Positions 32,586-44,712 of a stretch of DNA of 64,000 nt are shown piece after piece. Origin of the DNA: Cercophora sp. LCS_1 (Eukaryota; Ascomycota; Sordariomycetes; Sordariales; Lasiosphaeriaceae). Each line of letters opens with the position of its first letter. The stretch's first letter is position 1. The DNA is taken from contig JAPZLL010000017.1 of the NCBI GenBank assembly GCA_036250225.1, positions 124,001-188,000 of the forward strand, read 5' to 3'. The notes under the pieces are model-generated. The model was not told the origin of the DNA and made no database searches. It saw only the letters and a program-made list of their open reading frames with translations. The position numbers and the translations under genes were made by a program.

Positions 32586-34147
32586 AGATGGACTGGAGTC
32601 GCTGGTCATCTGTGACACCACGCACGATGAAAGGTGTTCAATATGTGATGTGAAAATAGTATCGAGTACTAGAAAAGGCTTCCGCCAGTAATTGGTATGC
32701 ATGGTGGGCGAATTTTCAAACTCCATCCCAAATTTCCTTGCGGCTGGCTTGCTGGGCCTAGGTACCTAGGTAAAGTTAAGGTGTGTGGGCAAGCTGGAGT
32801 ACAAAGCTCTGTGCAGCGCATGCCGTGCCGCGGCATCGGCCACGAAGTAATCGGGCTCAGCTGCAGATCTGAAGCCTCGCGAAAAAGACCAGGATTGCGA
32901 GGATTCCACTTCCCCGCGGGAGGTTCGACTCTATTTCCCTTGGGGGGTGTCTGGATGAGCTGAGCATACAGGGGAATGAAGGACCTACTGCAGTGACCAG
33001 TGGGTACTACATAATACTGTCCAATCGGGAGCCCTCCCCCCAAAAAGTGGCGTGGCCCAAAACCACTCAACGGTCTCGACTTGTCCACACCGCTGGCATT
33101 GCCACTCCCCATCAATTTCTTGCTTGTATCAACACAAAATTTGGCCATGGTCGCGACGCCACCGGCGTAAGTGCGCATGCATGTCCTAGAAGCCTCCTCG
33201 AAGTGGTTTTCGCTATGACTGATCGACAGGTAATTAGGATTTCCCATGGTTTTTGAGGCGCTTTGAAAGTCGAGACAGGATTGACTGGTGCAAAGGGTAA
33301 GGGTAAGGAAGACGGGATCTGTTTGGCCCACTCCGTGTGGGTGGGTGAGGTGCGTCAAGCGCCACAAGACGTGGGGTGAAGGGATTACAAGGCAATGTCT
33401 CCCCTAGCTGACCACGAGATTTGCTGTGTTCCTCGTTCACTGAGGTAGACGGTGTCGCCCGCAGTGCCCCACACGGTCGACCCGCCATGGCTGGCTTCCG
33501 CGACAACACCACGCATTTACCCTACAAGGGAGTGGCCCGAGACCGCCGACAGCGAATCAAACACCCGTCAAGGCGGATCGAAGGGGGCGGTGCAAGAGGG
33601 CGTAAGAACAAATGGAGTGGGACACGTAGTGTGCCTAACCGCACCCTCCCAGCATAACTGCTAGACCAGTCTGGGCATAAACGGGCCGATCTTGGCACAC
33701 GCACGCCACCGAACAGGACACGGCCAATGGCTGATTCAGCGGAAATGGGCTACAGTATAGCCATTTCTTCAGGCCAAAGCGTCAACGGAGAGCGCAGTAT
33801 CTTGTACGAAGTTCACTCCTATACCCCTGGACAAGTCAGCTCTTTCGCGGCCAACAGTACTATACCGCTGGTGCGCCAATTCCGGCGTCTCTTGCTCTCA
33901 GGTTGGGCTTGACTTCCATGATATAAAGATGGGCGAGGTACCTCCCTCCCCAAATTGAAGCCAGGTCTTCAAGCAAGTCCACCCTAAGGACCACCCTTCA
34001 ACACAAGCTACCTAGGTATCTACGACCAGTGGCCCCCGTCCCAATCGACACTCCCACTCGCCAGAACCCAGCACATTACCTATTTGACCGCTCTTCCTGG
34101 CCCCGGTCACATCATCCTTGTCAGAAGTTGACCGGATCCCAACAACA
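32586..34147. other. Intergenic, no supported gene apart from a promoter
   Basis: Frames of up to 232 codons (minus strand, 32669-33367) have no motif and no splice support. The TATA box of the next gene lies at 33922. Nothing else recognised. Confidence 0.55.
33922..33928 (+). promoter_or_regulatory. TATA box of small-family gene 1
   Basis: TATAAAG, 220 bp upstream of the ATG at 34148. The other family members with visible upstream DNA have the same element 150-175 bp from their start. Confidence 0.55.
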
Positions 34148-34506
34148 ATGAACAGCGACACCGGTGACAACAATATGGTAGGGTTTTCAAGTGGCCGAAC
34201 GAGGTGAGTGGGCGTCTTTAGCTTTCATCCTTTGCTTTTGTCTCCCCCGAGAGGCTGTTCATGGTCCTCCCCACGCACCCATCCTTGACACCCTTTAGCC
34301 ACCCGCTTACACCATCGCCTTCTAGTTCCTCGGCATCGTCCTCGCGCTCTCATACAACCGACACCCGAACTTACTTTCCCGACAATGTCCTCGCCAGAAT
34401 TCAGTATCCCGCAGGAAACCAAACCACAGGAACAAGGGTCGAGAAGCTGCGATATGACGTTGACAAGTTGGTGGATATCATCAAGGGCAATAAGAAGCAG
34501 GCTTGA
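34148..34506 (+). CDS. DNVIARIQ small-protein family, member 1
   Basis: Two exons (34148-34203, 34299-34506), 87 residues. The 95-bp intron has GTGAGT donor and TTTAG acceptor in phase 2 (AG|C, Ser). Exon 1 is 56 nt, exactly as in members at 49.3 and 54.0 kb. The N-terminal half is Ser/Thr/Pro-rich with no signal peptide. The C-terminal module starts Y-F-P-D-N-V-L-A-R-I-Q and ends with a charged amphipathic helix (V-E-K-L-R-Y-D-V-D-K-L-V-D-I-I-K-G-N). No known family is recognised. Conservation of splice phase and module in five dispersed copies supports a real gene. Confidence 0.72.
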
Positions 34507-35121
34507 TGAGGCCTGCCGATAGGTGTTGATGGGATTTTGCTCAAAAGGGCGTCAATCCCGCGTTTATAAGCTTTTGGTTCGGGTTCGGTGTTTGTAGAAT
34601 GGCACCTTCGCGACATAGCTAGGTAACATGAAAAGATTGATGTGGTGCGTTCAGGGTTAGCCCGTTATAGACTCTCTGTCTGCTCCCTATTGCCAGTCCC
34701 TTTACTCTCGTTCAGCCAGAAAATTGAGTTCAACGTCGTTGGAACGAAAAAATGTGGGAAACAGCTTGATGAAGTGAGACAATTGCCGTTCCCCCCCCCC
34801 CCCCCTCCCAAAAAAACAAGTGATGTTGCCTTTGTTTGGAGATATGGAGAGGATATTGAAGAGTCATTGACCAGGATCATCTGTTCTTCTTGAACGAAAA
34901 GGAATGCTGCCAAACAAATGCTCCCCCCGAACCTAAGGGGCACGTGTCCCTCACTGATGTCCGGCAGGCAGCCGCGTTCCCGACAACGCGCAATGCCAAG
35001 CCTCGGAATATCATCACTGCCACCCTGAATGCGAGAGCAACTGCCTAATTCACGACCCCATATACCCCGCCTCTCATCCGCAATTTCAATTCTCCCATGA
35101 TAAACCTCCAACATCACGACA
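34507..35121. other. Intergenic with a 15-C run
   Basis: Contains a poly-C tract (34791-34805) followed by A7. This is the promoter side of the F-box-like gene. No gene seen. Confidence 0.55.
34791..34805 (+). repeat. Poly-C tract (15 C)
   Basis: A run of 15 C. Similar runs occur at 40728-40740 (in an intron) and 50644-50661 (in a broken HET gene). Length is prone to slippage and to sequencing error. Confidence 0.9.
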
Positions 35122-36201
35122 ATGTCCCTCACCACCCTTCCAACCGAGCTCCTCCTCACCATCACAACCAACTTCCACCCCGAAGAAACCGCCTCCCTCG
35201 CGCTAACATGCCACACCCTCCTCCACAAACTCGGCGCCACCTCCTTCTCCCTCCAGTCTCCTCAAAAATACAACCTCCTCCGCCTCGCTTCCAAAGACGG
35301 CATCTACCCCCACCTCATCGTTTGTCCCCTCTGCCACGTCTTCCACACGCCCTTCCCGCTAGACTGGTGGCGTCGTGCAGTAGGCGACCAAATCAGCATG
35401 CGACTGTGCGAAACCTCGTGGCATTCAAACAAGAGCGAGTCGTGGGATACCATCGAGATCATATCCCCCGAACTCCCGCCACAGACGCATTTCAATATGG
35501 TTGCTGCGGTGATGAGGTGTCACCGGTTTGGATGGCCTGGTTTTGGACCCGAGGTGTTGAACTCGGGTGATAGGGTTGAGATTGGAGGGTGGAGGATTCA
35601 TCGGTATCATGATTTTGGAATTCGTGGGGGTCATTTGTTGTTGAAGGCGGAGAGGTTGGTTTGGTTGAAGGAAGGAGAGAATCTGGCTGAGGCGGTGGAG
35701 ATTTTGAGCAAGGCGGTGGCGGAGAAGAAGGGTTGGAAGTTTGAGGCGTTTTGTGGGCATTTGATGTGGGCGAGGGATGTTGGGGTTCTGAAGGGCGGGT
35801 GTGTTGCTGGGTGGGAAGGCGGTATCATGGAGGGAGAGTGTGGTGAGTGCAACAGGGACCATGGGAAAGAAATTGGCCGGGTTAAGACCTGTGGGAAGTG
35901 TTATACCGACTATGCCGTCGCCTTCGTGGATATGCCGGATGGGAAGGGAAAGGTTTGTGTCTTGACGACGTGGAAGGATCTCGGGTCCGGTGAAAGGTTG
36001 GAGTCTCCTGAGTGGAGGTCACACTTGCGAGTCAAGCCGCCTCCGCCGAGTGCGGCTCGTCAAGGGTCACCGCCTAGTGTTTATTTGGCTTGGGACAGTT
36101 TCGCTGTGGTGGCGAAGGAGGGAAAGGCGGGAACAGATATGTCGCCCGGGTATGATCCATTGATACGACCACAAAGGCTCGAGACACTCACTCAACAATA
36201 G
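35122..36201 (+). CDS. F-box-like protein with Cys clusters
   Basis: Single exon, 359 residues. The start M-S-L-T-T-L-P-T-E-L-L-L-T-I-T ... E-T-A-S-L-A-L-T-C-H-T-L is a typical fungal F-box-like motif (L-P-x-E-L-L). Further on are C-P-L-C-H-V-F-H near residue 68 and C-G-E-C-N ... C-G-K-C-Y-T-D-Y near 255-275, possible zinc-binding pairs. F-box proteins select targets for SCF ubiquitin ligases; the target is unknown. A decayed copy of the 3' half of this gene type lies at 44713-45133, so the family is multicopy. The intact gene shows no RIP damage. Confidence 0.8.
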   Translation: MSLTTLPTELLLTITTNFHPEETASLALTCHTLLHKLGATSFSLQSPQKYNLLRLASKDGIYPHLIVCPLCHVFHTPFPLDWWRRAVGDQISMRLCETSWHSNKSESWDTIEIISPELPPQTHFNMVAAVMRCHRFGWPGFGPEVLNSGDRVEIGGWRIHRYHDFGIRGGHLLLKAERLVWLKEGENLAEAVEILSKAVAEKKGWKFEAFCGHLMWARDVGVLKGGCVAGWEGGIMEGECGECNRDHGKEIGRVKTCGKCYTDYAVAFVDMPDGKGKVCVLTTWKDLGSGERLESPEWRSHLRVKPPPPSAARQGSPPSVYLAWDSFAVVAKEGKAGTDMSPGYDPLIRPQRLETLTQQ

Positions 36202-38323
36202 CGAGTTGCACAACGTTATCCATCCAAGGAGGGCAAGCCCAGCTTCCCGTTATAATTATCAGTGGAAACCGAATCAAGAATCCTGGAGACAGTTGTCTGC
36301 CAGAATCAAAGACGAAAAGACTGCTCGTTACGCAATGCCCCATTTCAGTAGTCAAGCTCCCTAAGCGCGTCGTTAGAGGAGCGGAAATCATCTGGCTGTC
36401 CAGGGAGACACTCGCTACCATGTTTCTAGTAAGCAAAGCGCTGAATTGCAGAGGTAAATGGCTCCCAAAGGACAACCATTGAGAATTTTTTGCGGGTAGT
36501 CAGGGGGCCCTCACGCCTGGGGACAGTAGGGAAGTTATATCTGCAGAGCGCAGAAATGTAAGCCCCGGCCACAAGACCAGCAAGGAGTCTATGCCAGCCT
36601 ACCTCCGGCATTTTCCGTAGCCCTCCTCCGTGTTACGAATCCATACGACCGACCATTTCCATACCACAGGCGCAAATGCGTTGTGATGGATGAAAAGTTG
36701 TCCAGGCCCTCCCCATCATACTAGGCGCCCTTCACACTAAAATACAGAATTTAGTACAATACCAGCACCTATAGCATCATCACGCGGACGCGACAGCCTA
36801 CGAAACCTCGTATAACCGGGATAGAATGCCGGACCCCCCCCGTATAACGCCTGCCCTTGAGCGACTGTTTGCGTGATGAAGGCCTGCGACATATGTCCGG
36901 TCAATACATCTCTGCCTCCCTTTCCTAATCGGTTGGGCGCCATGGGAAGCCTACTAGACTCACGAGAATTTCCAACTGGCGCAAAATAACCTCGGAAGTC
37001 TCTTGTTGGTGCTAGTGATTCCCCCGAATGTCTTGAAGCCGGTGCTCCATTCGTCCAGTAGTTTAAAAATTGCGGGTTTCTCCAGTCCCGAAGTCCGAAG
37101 AAGATTGGGGGTCCATCGGCCGAGCTCTAAGCGTGCCCGATTCCAGACGGCGGACTAGCCGGAGAGGGCTGAGGCAAGATCTAGGAAGACCCAGTGCTCG
37201 GATGACCGGAGACGCTCCTGGCGGTATTTCGGAGCCCAGAACTCCCCCACCTTGATCGGCACATCGTCCGATACACTCATAAAGTGACTGAGATAGTTGC
37301 ACTATACTACCTTGAGACTATTACAGTATCTTAGCTTTTCCTCTTCTTTAAAGACTTTCAAGGGCATAATATACTGTGCTAGAAAACTTTCTATTATAGC
37401 TTTACTATGTAATAATTTGTCGGCTATAAATATGTATTGAGAGAAGTGGTAATAGAGTCCCCTTTTGCCCGTTTGGATTAAGTTGGTTGAGTTCGACGAC
37501 GGTGAGCGGCAAGATAACTTTTTGTGTATTGGTACTTTAATTAACACTAAAATTGCACGTATCTGGAAGTATCTGGACTTTGCAGCTATTGGAACGCCCG
37601 TCTTACCATTCAGAGTTAGAATGCCGAAGTGGCTCGCTAAGCGAATAAAACCCCGAAAGAGGTGCATTGATAACCCTAACCCTTACCATGAGACACTTTG
37701 TGAGAAGAGTGGCACTCGGAAACCCAAGGCAGTCTGTCCATGGCTCCTGCCGAAAACGAAAGAAAGAGCGAAGCGGGGATTGGTGAACTCGTGCCCATAG
37801 GGAAATAAAGTGGTGATTGACTTTCTCCACACGCGCCTTCCCCAGCTTCAGGGCGGTCCCCGCCGGTCTAATCATATTCCCCGCCAAACACCAATTCGAG
37901 CTGTCTCACCCAATGTTTTTCGTCGGACGTCCCGCCGTACGTTCAGCCCCTGCGGGGTCGAGAAGCATGCAGCAAACAGTGGATCAAAGCCCAGAATGAG
38001 CCGTCACGCACCACAAATGTCGGTCCTCTGCCCGCGGGGCAGACTACTGGCCGATATTGCATGCGCAGCCAGCCACCACAGACAGCCGCTAATCAAAATG
38101 TTAGCCATTCATGCACCTCCACGGCGTCCGACTGGATGAGGCTACAACTGCTGCGAGGCGGGGCACTTGTGCCACGTACGACCCCAGCGCGTGCCCGCAG
38201 CAACCGCCAGACACGGCCAGTTGACCTTCGCAATCCCCGCTCCGGCACTGGGACATCAAAAGGATAGAGCTCCTGGTTCTAAACCGACTTCGCGCTGTCT
38301 TTTGCACTGTTGGCACCGTTGTG
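36202..38323. other. Intergenic with an AT-rich stretch, no supported gene
   Basis: About 37300-37600 is clearly AT-rich and holds a 121-codon minus-strand frame (37302-37667) rich in Lys/Ile/Phe that I do not recognise; it may be the trace of an old RIP-decayed element. The rest is unremarkable. Confidence 0.5.
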
Positions 38324-41300
38324 ATGGCGACAGACGGCACGTCGGAACCTATCGGGGGGAACCCCTCAATCAAAATCAGCAAGCCTTCTCCCGCTGATAA
38401 TGGCTCAAGTGACCAGGCTGGAGACCAATCCCCCCAGCGGACCAACTTCATTGAACGCTTCCCTTTTGTCAAAAAGATGCGCGGGACCGACAACTCCCCA
38501 CCAGATATCGAGCAAGGTTTGAGAGACACCACTGCGGGCACCGTCGGGGAATCTGGCGACCATGGCCACGCTACCGACGACACGGTTGGGATGAGAAAAG
38601 GGCTGGTGCCTGGAGACAGACCATCCAGCGTCGCGGTACGGTTGGAATTCCGTGCAACTTTGTGCCCCAGCGGGAGCTAACGAGCAATCCCAGAGTAGAG
38701 AGAGCGCGCAGAGCACAGAGGGGGTCTACAGCTTGCTGCCCATCTCGCTGCCGGCTGAGACCGATTCGACAGACCAGCTCGTCTATATCATCACAATTCA
38801 CGACTTCGATGAGAAATCTTCGGAAAATTGGGGATACGTGGACCTTAGGAAGGTTGCGGAGCTGGGCAAGCGTAAGAGGCTGAGTGTGGTCGGCGACTTG
38901 AACAAGCTCCAAGGTAGGAGGAGCCACGAGAACAAACGCCGATCGGTTGAAGATCCCAGCAAGCCCGTTTCGGGAACAGACGAAACCGCTGCCACCTCGA
39001 CGTCAGTCTACCAAGTCCCCGAAGACGACAACAAAAAGGAGCCAAGACCCGAGACAAGCGACGGCGCAGGCCATTCGGCCGTTGACAACGCTTCGTCGAA
39101 AATACCATCACGGGCCCCGAGCTTCGTTGAGGGCGTTGTCGGCTGCCGTTGGCTTCAGGACCCGAATATGCTACCAAAAGCGCTCCCTGGAGCACGGGTA
39201 TTGGAGTTCACCTACCCTACTAGCAACCTGAGACGACTCAATGATGACAAAGCCGCGGCTATGCTAGACAATTTCATTGAGAAAACTGCGTCAGAACTTC
39301 TTGAAAGGATACTAAAGATGGGATCGAAGGTATCCAACGTCATCAACACCAAGATTGGCGAGCTACCCCCAATCATTTTCGTCGCTGCTGGTTTTGGGGG
39401 CATCATCGTGCAAGAGGCGTTGAAGATGATGGTTAAGAAGGTGGAACAGGCAACTAGTGCTCAGGTCTTCAAAGACGATATCTCGAATCCAGAAAACCTG
39501 GTAGATGTGCCTGCCCAGAGCACTGCAGCAGTCCCAGACATCCGTCGCGTCGTGGGCATCGTCTTCCTCGACACACCTTTCCCCAAGGATGGCGGAGCTC
39601 TGAAGGACTTCCCTCCTACCATGGCTGTGCTAAGTCCGAGAGCCACTGCGATCGTCAAGTTGATGAGAAAGCTTGAGGCCAAGTGGAACTGTCAGGGGAT
39701 CAACGGTATCTGGACCGAATGTTGGGATGCTCTGAGTCGACACAAGCAGCCCGTGCGGTTTGCTTGGCTGTACCCAAGAGAGCCGTCAAGCACCACAACT
39801 AACCGAGCGCCCACGACCACTAACGTATCTAGTGACAGCGATTCATTGGGTCCTGCTCTCACACTAATACGGACCCCGCTGGACCGCTTGCGCCGCCTGC
39901 CCAACTTTGACGGGCCTGACGATCCAGGGTACAAGTCAGTTATCATTCACATACGTCAGAGCTTGACTGTGCGGGCAGCCAGTGATCCAAGCCTGAAGCA
40001 CCTACTGAAGATGTTGCTGGAAACTGGCGCTCCTGTCAACACAAAGGATGAAACTGGGGTATCGATTCTTCATCTCGCGGCGATAGCCCCCAATCCAGAA
40101 GGAACAAAGTGGCTCTTAGGTCGACACGCCGATACCCGAGTCAGGAACTCCAGGTCCCAAACGCCTCTCCATTGCGCAATCGAGATGTTTTGCGACGAGG
40201 CGAGATGCCCTGACGACGATCTTGCATTGCAGGAATGCCTCAAGACAGTTATCGGGGAACTCTTGAAGTTCACCAATACGTCTGAGCTACGCAACAGTAG
40301 GGATGAATTGGGGCGAACGCCGCGGGACCTCGTCAGGAAGTGCCGCTGTCGAGTTGTTTCAGAGGCCGAGTGCCGACACAGCCTGATCAAGAACCTTCTA
40401 GTCGGGCATAGGCCGACCATAAAGGCAGGGTGGGAAGAAGAGGACGAAAAGCCATGGAGAGGATGGGGCCGCCCGCGAATGGGGACGCCACAGCATAGGG
40501 CATGCACGCGCTCCAGGGCATTCGTGGCCGCGTTTTATTCCAAAACAGCGGAGGGTCCACCAATTGGGCTGTACGAAGTGCCGAGCGTCTACGACCTCAT
40601 CTACAACTCCCAAGGCGGCCCTGCTGCGATTATCGCTAAGGCCATGGAAGGTTTGTCCGGTGCAGAGAGCGACCCACCGGCTTGCAGATGGTTACACATC
40701 CCTGCCAACAACGTACGTCGTTCTCTTCCCCCCCCCCCCCAGCCCCAGCCCCTCTCAAAACAAACGCGAAGCTAACAGGTTCGACCTTTATAGGAGCAAT
40801 GGGTTCACGTATGGCTGATCCTGCGTTTCTTGGCCGTTGAAACAGCACTAACGATATCCGTTCTAGGACTTGTTTCTGAGGCTGAGAATGAAAAACAGCT
40901 CCATGAAGGGAGAGCGACACAGAGGTCCGTATACCAGCTTTCTGACTTTCACGCTCGTTGGCACGACACCGTGGGCCCAGTCAGTTCTCATCGGATTTGA
41001 CCAACTGACTGTTTCTAGGATACACCGTCTACAACCGCTTCATAAATTCAAATGCCAAGCGATACAAACAGGCAAGCCAATATCCTAGATGATTCGATGC
41101 TCAAGCTAGCGTTAACATCGTCTTGCAGACCACATTTTCACCGCCGAAAGGCAAGGCCAATCAACAGGGCTTGCATGTGATCCGTGAGGACCTCAGTGAC
41201 CAAGAGTCAGAGTCAGGGACACAAGCCACAATAGACATCGTTGACATCCTTCAAGGAGACGGCGAGTGGCACAGTAAAAGCGACGCTAATGGTCACCATG

Positions 41301-43954
41301 ACCACTTTGGTGACGCTGTCGTCTTATTTGTGAGTCAAGTACACCGTTTCCTACGTTGAAGATGAGCCATGGCACTAATTACCATGAACCTAGATGCCAG
41401 TGCTCTCGTTTGAGGAACACGGTGCTCGAAAGAAGATGACAGAGGCAATCAAATCAACGCTACGGCAAAAGGGCCCGCCTTCGCCCGAGGAATCGAGGAG
41501 AGCTAGTACAGCCGCCTCTTCGGAGTTCAACGGATGGAAAGAGCCTTGGAAGAAAAAGAGACAAAAGCTTGACACGTCGCTCGTCGAGGGATACCTGGAA
41601 ACTGACAGACCTGTCCACTGCCGTCGAACTCTAGACCAGTACAAGTACCACATGGTCAAAACCACTGAGGAGAGGGATGGAGACCAAATCGTGTACAAGT
41701 GGGCCCGCAAGCAAAAGGAAAGGCTTCGGAAGGGAGATCCTGATTCTGAAGGCGAGGCCGAGCATGGAGGCAGGGAGTTACTGAGCCGTTGGAACCCAGA
41801 CATGGGTAGCATGTGGATGCAGAGACGAGGCCACCACACTGAACCCGACAAGGACAAAAAACTGGACAAGTCTAAACACTGGCCCATCGTCATGGTTGAC
41901 CAGCTCTGGCTGTGGATTCTTCCTGATGGTTCGTGCCTCGGCTGCCCTATTGGATATGACTCTCACCCGGGCATGCTGACCGTCTATAGGCACTGTCATA
42001 ACCAGCTTGCCCAACAGCGCTGATCCCAGCCAGGACTACAATCTCAAAAACCAGCTGGAAAAGGCGCTCTTCGACAAACCAGATCCCCCCATCCGATCGG
42101 TCGATGATCTAGTCACGACGATCCTCAAGACTTGCGTGGGTTTCTTCGATCGTGACGGCCCTTGCGACGTCAGGTTTCAGGATTGTTTTCAGTACACCAT
42201 CAGTGACATTGTAGGTCGGCCAGAGGGTTCTTGCCAGTTCACTGCTGATGACGCAAACCCATCCAGGCCGAAGCAGAGATCAAAATGTACAAGAAGTACA
42301 AGAAAGCAGTCGGAAGCATCGAACCGACAAAGCCAGGCGCGGTTTCTTCGTCTGATCAAAGCTCAGAGGTCTTCTCCCAGATCACCGAGGAGACCAACCA
42401 TCTTGTCGAGATCATGGATGTCCAGGATGAGTTGGAGATTGTCAAAACAGTATTAAATGCGCAAAAGGATGTTTTGCAGAAACTCATCTCTAAGCATATG
42501 CCTAGATGGGCTACGTCACAAAAGACGGACGCATCACGTGTTCCGGAGGCCATTCACATGGTTGAGGAAAACAAGGCCAGCGTGCAGGAGATGATGACTT
42601 CTGCGAGGGGCGTGCAGGAGGATGTAAGTGTCTAGACCCTCAGGAGTGGTTGTCACTGACGAACGTCCTCTACATGCAGCTCAAGCAACTGCTGGAGTTT
42701 AAGCAACAGCAATCAAGTGCTTGGGAGATGCGATACTCGATGAAACTGGCTCGACAGGGACAGAGGCAAAACAGCGTGCGTCTGAACCATTCGAGACCCG
42801 TAGGGGGGCTGTGGTACCATTGCTGACAAGTGCCTTGTCCTAGATCATGCTCGTTTTCACCATTGTCACCATTGTCTTTGTGAGTTCAGACCCCGGCAAG
42901 AAGATTTCGTCCTTGCTGACACGTCGAGATAGCTTCCTCTCTCCTTCATGACCAGCTTTCTTGCGCTGGGCGTCGATGAGTTTCCCAAGATTGACGGGGA
43001 AACATCATGGCCGCTCAGCAGGCTTTGCGCGTATCTCTGTAAGACTCCTGTTTGCATCTAACACTGCCTATCCAGAGATGGGAGTTGCTGATGGTCCTGA
43101 CTTCAGTTGGCATTTCCCTTGCTGTCTCCTTGCCACTTATTCTCATAGCATTCCACGTCAAACGCCTCACCAAAATGACGAAGACCGTGCGAGCGCGCAA
43201 GGATCCCAGTTCCAACACAGACCGGCCACCAAACCGAGATACTAACGACAACAGCAGCAGTTCCAGTTCCGGCAGCGAAAGTGACAGCGACAGCAGCAGC
43301 GACTCAACCTCCACTACTGCCGCTCGGAGATCATTGTACCGCAACAGGGTGATGCAACGGTCCGACACTAGCATCAACACCGAAGGCGGCAATTACGCTC
43401 CCTTGTTCGGACGATACGCTTTCCACAAAAAGATCCCACTTGTACGAAAGTTGTGGAAATACCACGTATACCGCGTCCACATGCTGGGCGATGTTGACAC
43501 CTGTTTCGAGGACTTTGGCTGGGACTATCCCTTGCAGCGCTTCCGGAAACGGGTGAGAGTACCCATTGAGAAGATGCTTCTTGCCGTAGGGATGAGACGT
43601 CTGTCGGAGTTCTACCGCGGGTATGAATTGAAAAATATACAGCGCGAGTATGATGAATACGGCAAGGAGGTGAAGGAGTTTATGACGATGAGGGAGGTGG
43701 AGAGAATTGCTGCGCACTTGAGAAGTTCGACGAGGAGTCCCTTGGAAGAAAAGAAGGAACCGGATGAGGGCAATGACGAACCTGGCCAGGAGGTCGCAAG
43801 GACAAATACGAAGGATTTTGAGACGGGACAGGAGAGGATCGAAGTGTTCAGGAGGGCGTTTTCAGGTCGTCGGGAGAGGAGCATGGACATGAGCCAGGAC
43901 AGGACAAGCCCGGACAGGACAAGCCCGGACCCTAGCCTTTACCCTCCTTACTGA
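38324..43954 (+). CDS. 13-exon protein: hydrolase-like domain, ankyrin repeats, CorA-like membrane domain
   Basis: Exons: 38324-38635, 38694-40712, 40794-40808, 40867-40924, 41019-41071, 41129-41329, 41394-41928, 41990-42210, 42267-42623, 42680-42775, 42844-42879, 42933-43038, 43107-43954; 1618 residues. All junctions keep frame. One intron (41072-41128) uses a GC donor, and one exon is 15 nt. Domains in order: disordered N-terminus; alpha/beta-hydrolase-like region (W-L ... P-G-A-R-V-L-E-F-T-Y, I-F-V-A-A-G-F-G-G-I-I-V-Q-E-A-L, V-V-G-I-V-F-L-D-T-P-F) where the nucleophile Ser of G-H-S-x-G-G is Gly; ankyrin repeats (V-S-I-L-H-L-A-A, Q-T-P-L-H-C-A-I); a central module with C-R-W-L-H-I-P-A-N-N-E-Q-W-V and L-D-Q-Y-K-Y; then M-V-D-Q-L-W-L-W-I-L and two CorA-like helices (T-I-V-F-L-P-L-S-F-M-T-S-F, L-F-G-I-S-L-A-V-S-L-P-L-I). 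The tail is Ser/Asp-rich and then basic. Fungal proteins of this type are poorly characterised; ion transport is not shown. Confidence 0.85.
40728..40740 (+). repeat. Poly-C tract (13 C) in intron 2 of the CorA-like gene
   Basis: Run of 13 C, part of a pyrimidine-rich stretch upstream of the GCTAAC branch site at about 40771. Confidence 0.85.
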
Positions 43955-44280
43955 GTCCGGAACTGAGGTTTACCTACCTGGGGCTTGGGGAGGGCCTGGC
44001 TTACCTTGCTGAGCGCAAGTGCGTTTAGGGCCTAGGCTATCAACGAGGCACAGAATTGGCCTGATGACTCGCTGGGTAGTTTCTCTGTACCTTAAGAGGC
44101 AAATGTATAGGGTATTGAAGCTGAGTGGCCTTCGATTTACTGAAGCAAAAACTCAACTTCCTCGCTTGACTGACCACCCAGGTTCTTCAAAGCCTCCCCA
44201 TCCATACATACATGAACATATCATTCCCATCATTAGGTTGAGCCGCGCCGGCTTCAACACTCTCCAACGGCAACGTCCCA
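43955..44280. other. Intergenic, entry to the decayed block
   Basis: Short gap after the CorA-like gene. No gene seen. Confidence 0.5.
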
Positions 44281-44545
44281 GTCACCAATGGACTTGACGC
44301 CTTTTAACCAAAAAAGCCGTGCCCGACTACTTTTACACAAAGCCGGCCAACAAAGGTGGAGTCCATCTCATTAACATTCTTCTAGGTAGACCCAATATGC
44401 CCCCCGATACCCTCCACTATTTCCCTCCTGTAGATTGAAAATAATAATAGTCAAATAAAATAAAATTCTACCCCTAAACTAAGAGGCCCTTAAATTAATA
44501 GTTAATTAGTATATATAGTAAGAAAGCCAGAAACTGTGGCCGGCG
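44281..44545 (+). pseudogene. RIP-decayed 5' fragment of a HET gene related to the one at 50505
   Basis: Aligns by eye with 50500-50790: ATG-GA-C-C/T-T-T-GACGCCT..., GTGCC[TC]GACTACT, the stretch CTAGGTAGACCC versus CCAGGTAGACCC, a shorter C run, then CCCCTAAACT[AG][AG]GAGGCC. Differences are mostly C-to-T and G-to-A transitions plus small gaps. The segment is AT-rich and cannot be translated. It has no intact downstream part. It is a paralogue, not a duplicate of recent date. Confidence 0.7.
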
Positions 44546-44712
44546 AAAAAGATCTTTTACAACGCAAAAACCCTAGGTTAACCCGACGTCATTGGTGTTT
44601 TTTTGAGTCAAACGCGGCCCAGCTCCGGGAGAGAAAGCGACTATCTGCCGGCTCCACTGTGAACAATCAGGGTTCCTGCGCGTAACCGAGCGCCGAGGAT
44701 CCAGCGCCGAAC

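Noticed and set aside
32669..33367. 232-codon minus-strand frame
   Set aside because: Low-complexity Pro/Ser/His mixture without family pattern or splice context.
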